DNA of 64,000 nt, taken from the NCBI GenBank assembly GCA_963205495.1, contig CAUJIN010000045.1:57415-121414 (forward strand), read 5' to 3'. The translations under genes were made by a program, and so were the position numbers. The DNA comes from Pseudomonadota bacterium. GTDB taxonomy: Bacteria > Pseudomonadota > Gammaproteobacteria > Xanthomonadales > Xanthomonadaceae. The notes beneath the pieces were generated by a model. It saw nothing but the letters and a program-made list of their open reading frames with translations, was not told the origin of the DNA and made no database searches. This document shows, piece by piece, positions 58,602 through 64,000 of this stretch (position 1 is the stretch's first letter; each line of letters starts with the position of its first letter).

Positions 58602-59843
58602 ATGGGTCCGCTGGAAGGCGTGCGGGTGCTGGATCTGTCCCGGATTCTTGCCGGCCCGTGGGCCAGCCAGACCCTGGCCGACCTCGGCGCCGAAGTCATC
58701 AAGATCGAGCGCCCCGGCGCGGGCGACGACACCCGCAGCTGGGGGCCGCCGTGGCTTGGCCAGGGGCAGGGCGCCTCCACCGGCCCGTCCGCCTATTTCC
58801 TGTGCGCCAACCGCGGCAAGCGTTCGCTGGCGCTGGATTTCACCACCGACGAAGGCCGACGCCTGGTGCGCGAACTGGCCGCGCGCAGCCACGTCGTGCT
58901 GGAGAACTACCGCGTCGGCGCGCTGGAAAAATACGGGCTGGACTACGCCAGCCTGCGCGCGCTCAACCCGAAGCTGGTGTACTGCTCGATCACCGGCTTC
59001 GGCCAGACCGGCCCCTGCGCGCATCGCGCCGGCTACGACGCCGCGATCCAGGCCGCAGGCGGCCTGATGAGCATCACCGGCGCGCCGGACGGTCCGCCGC
59101 AGAAGGTCGGCGTGGCCGTGGTGGACCTGATGACCGCGATGTACGCCACCACCGGCATCCTCGCCGCCCTGCGCCACGCCGAGCGCACCGGAGAGGGGCA
59201 GCACATCGACCTGGCCCTGCTCGACGTGCAGGTCGCCTTCCTCGCCAACCAGGCCGCCAACTGGCTCGTCGGCGGGCAGGTGCCGCAGCGGCTCGGCTCC
59301 GCGCACCCCAACATCGTGCCCTACCAGCCGGTGCCCGCCGCCGACGGCCACTTCATGCTGGCGGTGGGCAACGACGCCCAGTTCGCGCGGCTGTGCGAAG
59401 TCATCGCGTGCGCCGAGCTCGCGCGGGACCCGCGCTACGCCACCAACGCCGCGCGCGTGGCGCATCGAATGGAGCTGGTGCCGCTGCTGGAAGATCGCCT
59501 CCGCCAGCAGCCGCGCGCCTTCTGGCTGGAACGGCTGGAAGCCGTCGGCGTGCCCTGCGCGCCGGTCAACCGCATCGACGAAGTATTCGCCGACCCGCAG
59601 GTCATCGCGCGCGGCCTGGCGATATCCCTCGATCACCCGCAGCACGGCGCAGTGCCCGGCGTCGCCAGCCCGCTGCGCCTCTCGCAGACCCCCGTGGACT
59701 ACGCCGCCGCCCCGCCCGCGCTGGGCGAGCACAGCGCGCAGGTGCTGGCCGAGGTGCTGGGGCTGGATGCCAATAAAATCGCCGCGCTGGAAGCGGCGGG
59801 CGTGATCGCCTGCGGCGCGCGGAATGATCGTTCGGGCACCTAG
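58602..59843 (+). CDS. Class III CoA-transferase (CaiB/BaiF family)
   Basis: 413 residues transferring CoA between carboxylic acids through an aspartyl anhydride. N-terminal LEGVRVLDLSRILAGPWASQ, nucleophile Asp in VGVAVVDLMTAMYATTG, and GGGS-like QRLGSAHPNIVPYQ loop are family marks. The closest familiar type is glutarate or formyl-CoA-like transferase; substrate cannot be set from sequence. GGGAGG ribosome site 6 nt before the ATG. Divergent from gntR; its stop overlaps the stop region of the convergent methyltransferase by 4 bp. Confidence 0.88.
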   Translation: MGPLEGVRVLDLSRILAGPWASQTLADLGAEVIKIERPGAGDDTRSWGPPWLGQGQGASTGPSAYFLCANRGKRSLALDFTTDEGRRLVRELAARSHVVLENYRVGALEKYGLDYASLRALNPKLVYCSITGFGQTGPCAHRAGYDAAIQAAGGLMSITGAPDGPPQKVGVAVVDLMTAMYATTGILAALRHAERTGEGQHIDLALLDVQVAFLANQAANWLVGGQVPQRLGSAHPNIVPYQPVPAADGHFMLAVGNDAQFARLCEVIACAELARDPRYATNAARVAHRMELVPLLEDRLRQQPRAFWLERLEAVGVPCAPVNRIDEVFADPQVIARGLAISLDHPQHGAVPGVASPLRLSQTPVDYAAAPPALGEHSAQVLAEVLGLDANKIAALEAAGVIACGARNDRSGT

Positions 59844-60505
59844 CCCCGATCCGGCAGCGTGACGCCGGTCGACCCTGCGCGACCAGCGCGGAGCGCGCGA
59901 CTGGGCCGGGCCGGCGGTGCGACCTCCAGCGCCGTGGCGCGCTGCGCCAGCGCGGGCGTCAGCCAGCCGTGCGAGCCGATCTGGACGAAGCCGGCCTGCG
60001 CGAAGCGTTCGCGGTAGAACGAGGCGGGGCGGCGATGGAAGCCTTCGTCGTCGCCTTCGGCCCGGTCCTCGCGGGTAAAGCACTCCAGGAACGCCACGCC
60101 GCCGCACAGCGCCGCCAGCCCGGGCAGGCCGCGGTCGATTTCGCGCGCGCCGAGGTAGTGCAGCACGTCGCTGCACACCAGCAGATCCACCGGCGGGCAG
60201 GGGCGCAGCGCCTCGAAGTCGGAAAAACGCGCCAGATGAAGGTTGCGGCGCGCGCCGTAGCGGCGCACCGCGTACTGGCTGGAGTCGAAGCCGAGGTAGG
60301 AAGCCTGCGGGCGCAGCTTCGACAGCGGCGCGCGCCAGGCGCCCTCGCCGCAGCCCACGTCCAGCACGCTGCGGATCGGGCGCTCCAGGTGGTATTCGGC
60401 CAGGGCGACCGCCAGCGCCACCTTGCGAGTCAGGCGCGAGCGCGAGAGGGCGGGGTTTTTCCGATACCAGCGGTCGAAATAGTCGCGGTCGTAGAGCTTG
60501 GCCAT
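59840..60505 (-). CDS. Class I SAM-dependent methyltransferase
   Basis: 221 residues. SAM-binding motif I VLDVGCGEGAW (residues about 47-57), acidic LGFDSSQ after strand 2, and motif II/III VDLLVCSDVLHYLG. The N-terminus YDRDYFDRWYRKNPA resembles small-molecule or glycan methyltransferases. Substrate unknown. The start ATG is 6 nt after TAGGAT on this strand, a possible leaderless promoter. Convergent overlap with the CoA-transferase end. Confidence 0.85.
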   Translation of the reverse strand: MAKLYDRDYFDRWYRKNPALSRSRLTRKVALAVALAEYHLERPIRSVLDVGCGEGAWRAPLSKLRPQASYLGFDSSQYAVRRYGARRNLHLARFSDFEALRPCPPVDLLVCSDVLHYLGAREIDRGLPGLAALCGGVAFLECFTREDRAEGDDEGFHRRPASFYRERFAQAGFVQIGSHGWLTPALAQRATALEVAPPARPSRALRAGRAGSTGVTLPDRG

Positions 60506-60567
60506 CGGCGCATCCTAGCCGAGCAGGATGCGGTTTGGCTGGGTGCGCGTGCCGCGATGGCGCCGCT

Positions 60568-61530
60568 CTATTCGGAAAGGATCAGCTTCACGCCCGGCTT
60601 GATGCCCGCGACCCAGCCTGCGTCCTGCGCGATCGCCCGCACCGCGAACCGGTGGCCCTTGAGGTGGCAGCGCGGGTGCTCGATGAAGTAGCTCCCGGCA
60701 GGCTCGTAGTGCCAGCCCGCGCAGCTCGACTCGGCTTCGCACAGGGCGCGGCAGTCGGCGGCGGTCTGGTCGGTGCGGAAATCGAAGTTGCCGGCGGACT
60801 CCTCGCCGTCGGGGTCCATGTAGAGGCTCACTTCGGATTCGAGCGAGTAGCCTTCCATCCAGTCGCTCCCCTCGCGCGCGACGGCGCTGGCGTTGGCCTG
60901 TTCGGCGACGCTGCCCAGCGCCCGGCCCAGTTCGCCGGCGCTGCCCGCCAGCATGTAGCTTCCGCCGGTGGACTCGGCCAGGCAGCGCAGCTGCGCGTCG
61001 GCGGTGCTGCCGGCGGAAATGTCGAAGCCGATGACGTGCGCGGTGAAGTCGATGCCGAGCCGCTCCAGCTCCGCACCGAGCGCGCAGGGATCGGCGTTGC
61101 AGGTTTCCTCGCCGTCGCTGACCAGGATCACGGTGGCCTTCTGTTCGGTGTAGCGCAGGCGCTCGGCCGCCTGCCGCACCGAAGCGGAGATGGGGGTCAT
61201 GCCGACGGGGTTCAGGGATTGAACCTGCTGCCGGATCGCCTCGGTCTGCGCCGCGCCCGGTTCGATCAGCAGCTCGATGTCGGCGCAATCGCCCTTGCGG
61301 TGATGGCCGTAGGCCAGCAGCCCCAGTTCGCCGCCCTGCCAGCCGTCGAGCATCGTGTCCACCGCTTCGCGGGCGATGTCGATCTTGGTCCGTCCATCGA
61401 TCTGCCCCCACATCGAGCCGGAGGCGTCGAGCACGAGGATGGCCTGCTGCGGATCGGCGGCGAGCGCGGCGCCGCAGGAAAGGGCCAGAAAAAGTGCGGC
61501 AGAAAGCGCGCGTGCGTTTGCGGTTTGCAT
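60568..61530 (-). CDS. Secreted VWA domain protein with C-terminal PAN domain
   Basis: 320 residues with a signal peptide (ALSAALFLALSCGAALAAD). VWA domain with complete MIDAS: DASGSMW, Thr in VGMTPISAS and Asp in LVSDGEETCNADPC. The C-terminal part (DFRTDQTAADCRALCEAESS followed by CAGWHYEP and CHLKG) is a PAN/apple-like domain with paired Cys, probably binding protein or glycan. Periplasmic or extracellular adhesion is likely. A GGAG site precedes the ATG at 61530. Divergent from the large secreted protein gene. Confidence 0.87.
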   Translation of the reverse strand: MQTANARALSAALFLALSCGAALAADPQQAILVLDASGSMWGQIDGRTKIDIAREAVDTMLDGWQGGELGLLAYGHHRKGDCADIELLIEPGAAQTEAIRQQVQSLNPVGMTPISASVRQAAERLRYTEQKATVILVSDGEETCNADPCALGAELERLGIDFTAHVIGFDISAGSTADAQLRCLAESTGGSYMLAGSAGELGRALGSVAEQANASAVAREGSDWMEGYSLESEVSLYMDPDGEESAGNFDFRTDQTAADCRALCEAESSCAGWHYEPAGSYFIEHPRCHLKGHRFAVRAIAQDAGWVAGIKPGVKLILSE

Positions 61531-61770
61531 GGCGTGGCTCCAGGCGGAAAGGCAGACAAGGATCGGATTCGCGCTGTGTTACCGGAAAAGTCGCGAAGGG
61601 AGGACACGGGGCGTGTGGCTGCCGTTTCGCAAGCCGTTTCATGGCCGGACAAACGCGGGTTGCACGGAGATGGAAATGGCGAGACCATGGCTTGCCTTTG
61701 GGGTAATAGGCCCTGTCGCTGCGCGTTTGTCCGGCGATGGGAATGGGGATTCAACGGAAGGAGTGTGCCA

Positions 61771-64000
61771 ATGCCCAGAACTTTCGCGCTGGCCCGGTCG
61801 CTGGCGTTTGTCTTTTTCGTATCGGCAATGCTGCCGGCCTCGGTTCGAGGGCAGGATATTTCTCTTGCCAAGACGGTCGGCACCGTGCCGGCTACCTGTG
61901 CTGCAACCACCAGCATCGCCGTGCCTGTCGGAACCACGGTGTACTACTGCTATCGGGTCACGAACAGCGGTTCGACCGTCTTCAATTTCCACGATCTGGT
62001 GGACAGCGATCTGGGAACGCTGCTGACTGACCACCCGGAAGTGCTCGGGGCCGGTGCATCGGTCGAGTTCATCCAATCCGCGGTTCCGGCCGCGACGGTG
62101 ACCAACACCGCCACCTGGACGGCCAAGACGGCGCTGGGCAGCTACGCCTATGACGACACGGTGCCCTTCAGCTACGTGTCGATCAATGGATCGGGGGCGC
62201 CGCTCGGCCTCGCCGATGACGGCGAGGCCAACATCGTCTCGCCCTTTCCCATCACCTTCTATGGCGTCACCTCCACCGACCTTCGGATCGGCAACAACGG
62301 CGGCATCCTCTTCAACGCCACCAGCGGCGACGTGGGCTTCGCCAATCAGGCGCTGCCCAGTGCAGCGCATCCCCTGGCCATCCTTCCCTTCTGGGACGAC
62401 ATGGGCGCGGGCGGCAACGTCTACTGGGAGGTGCAGGGCGCCGCCCCCAACCGCACGCTGATCGTGGAGTGGTACGAGAAACCGCACTACAGCAATGTGG
62501 GCGCTTCGACCTTCGAGGTCATCTTCCACGAAGGCAGTAGCGACATCGTTTTCCAGTACCAGGACGTCGATTTCGGAAATGCGAGCTATGACGGCGGCGC
62601 CTCCGCCACCATCGGCCTGAACCAGGACGGCACCACCGCGCTCCAGTACTCGTTCAATACTGCGAGCGTCAGTGCAGGCAAGGCGATCCGTTTCCATCAG
62701 GTGGTACCCACCAGCCAGACCGCCACGGCCAGCGCCACGGTCACGGTGCAGGCGCCCGACATCGACGTCAGCCCCGCCTCGCTGGCCGGCACCCAGGCCA
62801 CCAACACCACGACCACGCAGACCCTGACCCTCGCCAACAACGGCACGGCGGGCCTGAACTGGACGATCGACGAGGAAAATCTCCCGCGCTTCCCGACCAT
62901 TCCTGCAGCGCCTCTCGTGGCGCAGCCGGCCGCGGAAACCGTGGACGCGCAGGCTCCGGCGGCGGCGCCCGCGGCAGTGCCAGGAGGGGGCAGGACCTGG
63001 CTGGCGCCTGCGGCCGTGCTGTACGACAACGGCGCGTTCGTTACGCATCCCGGGGGGGGTGCCGGCGGTGCGGACCTCAGCATGCTCGATACTTCCCTTG
63101 GTGGAAGCACTTACGGCTTCGGGCATGCGGTTTCCTCCGGGTTCCGCATCGCGGATGATTTCACCGTTCCGGCCGGTGGCTGGACGATCAGCCAGATCAC
63201 TTTCTTCGCGTACCAGACCGGCTCGACCACGACCTCGACGATGAACGCGCTCAACCTGCGCATCTGGGACGGTGTGCCCGGTGCGGCGGGCAGCAACATC
63301 GTCTTCGGGGATACCACCACCAACCGGATGACGGCGACGGCGTTCAGCGGAGCGTATCGCGCGACCGATACGGACATGACCAATGGCCAGCGCCCGATCA
63401 TGGCGACCACGGCGGCCGTGGGAACGTATCTTCCGGCGGGCACCTACTGGGTGGACTGGCAGACCGGCGGAACCTTGGCCTCGGGCCCCTGGTCGATCCC
63501 GGTGACGATCGCAGGGCAGACGCAGAAGCCCGGTTCCAATGCCGTGCAGTGGGATCCTTCCGCAAGCACGTGGAACCCGGTCATGGATACCGGGAACAAC
63601 ACCCAGCAGGACCAGGCCTTCGTGATCGAAGGCACGGCAGGAGCGCCGGCGTGTTTCACGCCGGTCGATGCCACTTGGCTCTCGGTCAGCCCGGCCAGCG
63701 GACTGACGGCTGCCGGCAACAGCGCGCCGGTCACGGTGACCTTCGATTCCACGGGTCTGGCGCTGGGCACCTACACGGCCAACCTCTGCGTGAGCAGCGA
63801 CGATCCGGATGCAGGTCCGGGCAACGGCACGGATCTGGTCGTGGTGCCGGTTTCGCTCACCGTCACCGCGCCGGTCACCCACACCGTGACCTCCAGCGTC
63901 GGCACGCCGGCGGGCACGATCGCCCCGCTGGGCGTGCAGACGGTGACGGCAGGCTCCACCGCCACCTTCACCCTGACGCCGAACGCCGGCCACCACATCG
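61771..64000 (+). CDS. Large secreted multidomain protein (3' truncated by window edge)
   Basis: Open from ATG 61771 (GGAAGGAG ribosome site 7 nt upstream) for 743 codons to the window end without a stop. Signal peptide (LARSLAFVFFVSAMLPASVRG), a DUF11-like domain with Cys pair (ISLAKTVGTVPATCAATTSI), and a nidogen-like beta domain (TFYGVTSTDLRIGNNGGILF; FWDDMGAGGNVYWEVQG). Then a BACON-like domain split around residues 368-640 by a ~210-residue inserted domain (VLYDNGAFVTHPGGGAGGAD... IADDFTVPAGGW). A bacterial repeat (GTIAPLGVQTVTAGSTATFT) starts near the end. Probable cell-surface protein; the C-terminus and any anchor lie outside. The 240-bp upstream gap shows no clear promoter. Confidence 0.88.
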   Translation, partial: MPRTFALARSLAFVFFVSAMLPASVRGQDISLAKTVGTVPATCAATTSIAVPVGTTVYYCYRVTNSGSTVFNFHDLVDSDLGTLLTDHPEVLGAGASVEFIQSAVPAATVTNTATWTAKTALGSYAYDDTVPFSYVSINGSGAPLGLADDGEANIVSPFPITFYGVTSTDLRIGNNGGILFNATSGDVGFANQALPSAAHPLAILPFWDDMGAGGNVYWEVQGAAPNRTLIVEWYEKPHYSNVGASTFEVIFHEGSSDIVFQYQDVDFGNASYDGGASATIGLNQDGTTALQYSFNTASVSAGKAIRFHQVVPTSQTATASATVTVQAPDIDVSPASLAGTQATNTTTTQTLTLANNGTAGLNWTIDEENLPRFPTIPAAPLVAQPAAETVDAQAPAAAPAAVPGGGRTWLAPAAVLYDNGAFVTHPGGGAGGADLSMLDTSLGGSTYGFGHAVSSGFRIADDFTVPAGGWTISQITFFAYQTGSTTTSTMNALNLRIWDGVPGAAGSNIVFGDTTTNRMTATAFSGAYRATDTDMTNGQRPIMATTAAVGTYLPAGTYWVDWQTGGTLASGPWSIPVTIAGQTQKPGSNAVQWDPSASTWNPVMDTGNNTQQDQAFVIEGTAGAPACFTPVDATWLSVSPASGLTAAGNSAPVTVTFDSTGLALGTYTANLCVSSDDPDAGPGNGTDLVVVPVSLTVTAPVTHTVTSSVGTPAGTIAPLGVQTVTAGSTATFTLTPNAGHHI

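Noticed and set aside
61639..63996. Long minus-strand open frame (785 codons)
   Set aside because: It is the mirror of the large secreted protein on the plus strand, which has a ribosome site, signal peptide and recognisable domains.

Overview
The window is one GC-rich gammaproteobacterial chromosome segment, almost certainly from the order Xanthomonadales (Lysobacterales). The order-level call rests on three things: the core gene order ftsZ-lpxC-(DUF721/M23)-secA-Nudix, the protein sequences, and dispersed GGGAATC-type heptamer repeats like those I recall from this order. A nitrite reductase operon points to a facultative denitrifier. No rRNA, tRNA, CRISPR array or complete insertion sequence was seen.

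Layout. 1-11.4 kb: core genes for division (ftsZ, 5'-truncated), lipid A (lpxC), a DUF721 protein, an M23 endopeptidase, secA, a Nudix-ThiE fusion, an MFS-acyltransferase fusion, and gcvT-gcvH. 11.4-12.9 kb: two long gaps around a lysine/alanine-rich histone H1-like gene built of 30-bp repeats. 12.9-21.7 kb: an accessory, decaying polysaccharide region with VanZ, an ABC exporter, a nucleotidyltransferase, a UDP-glucuronate-type epimerase, an RfaH-like antiterminator, a nucleotide-sugar dehydrogenase and a WecA-type sugar-phosphate transferase. In this region two toxin-antitoxin remnants are broken, wecA carries an in-frame TGA, and the dehydrogenase carries a 52-codon in-frame palindromic repeat. 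21.7-25.3 kb: a secreted hydrolase, an orphan response regulator and two small coupled ORFs. 25.3-31.8 kb: a TetR-regulated RND efflux operon with an AcrR-type operator. 31.8-34.7 kb: a secreted beta-propeller protein.

34.8-49.3 kb: housekeeping genes (HPt, accA, DUF819, phoH, bcp-gcvR, dapA-bamC, pyrF, ettA, creD, glyA, nrdR). An AbrB/PIN toxin-antitoxin pair is translationally coupled to pyrF. 49.3-53.5 kb: ribD, then nirK-nirV-sco. The nirK promoter has an FNR/DNR-like box spaced exactly as in a class II activator promoter. 53.7-57.6 kb: a DUF1304 protein and an mrfA-mrfB DNA-repair pair. 57.6-64 kb: a GntR regulator divergent from a class III CoA-transferase, a methyltransferase, a VWA-PAN secreted protein, and a very large secreted protein that runs off the window end.

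The observations I rate highest are the repeat inserted in frame into the dehydrogenase, several genes whose -10 box lies exactly 6 nt before the start codon (leaderless transcripts), the nonsense-interrupted wecA and antitoxin remnant with its operator intact, REP-like elements that supply the end of mrfB, and the overlap of a toxin gene with pyrF.
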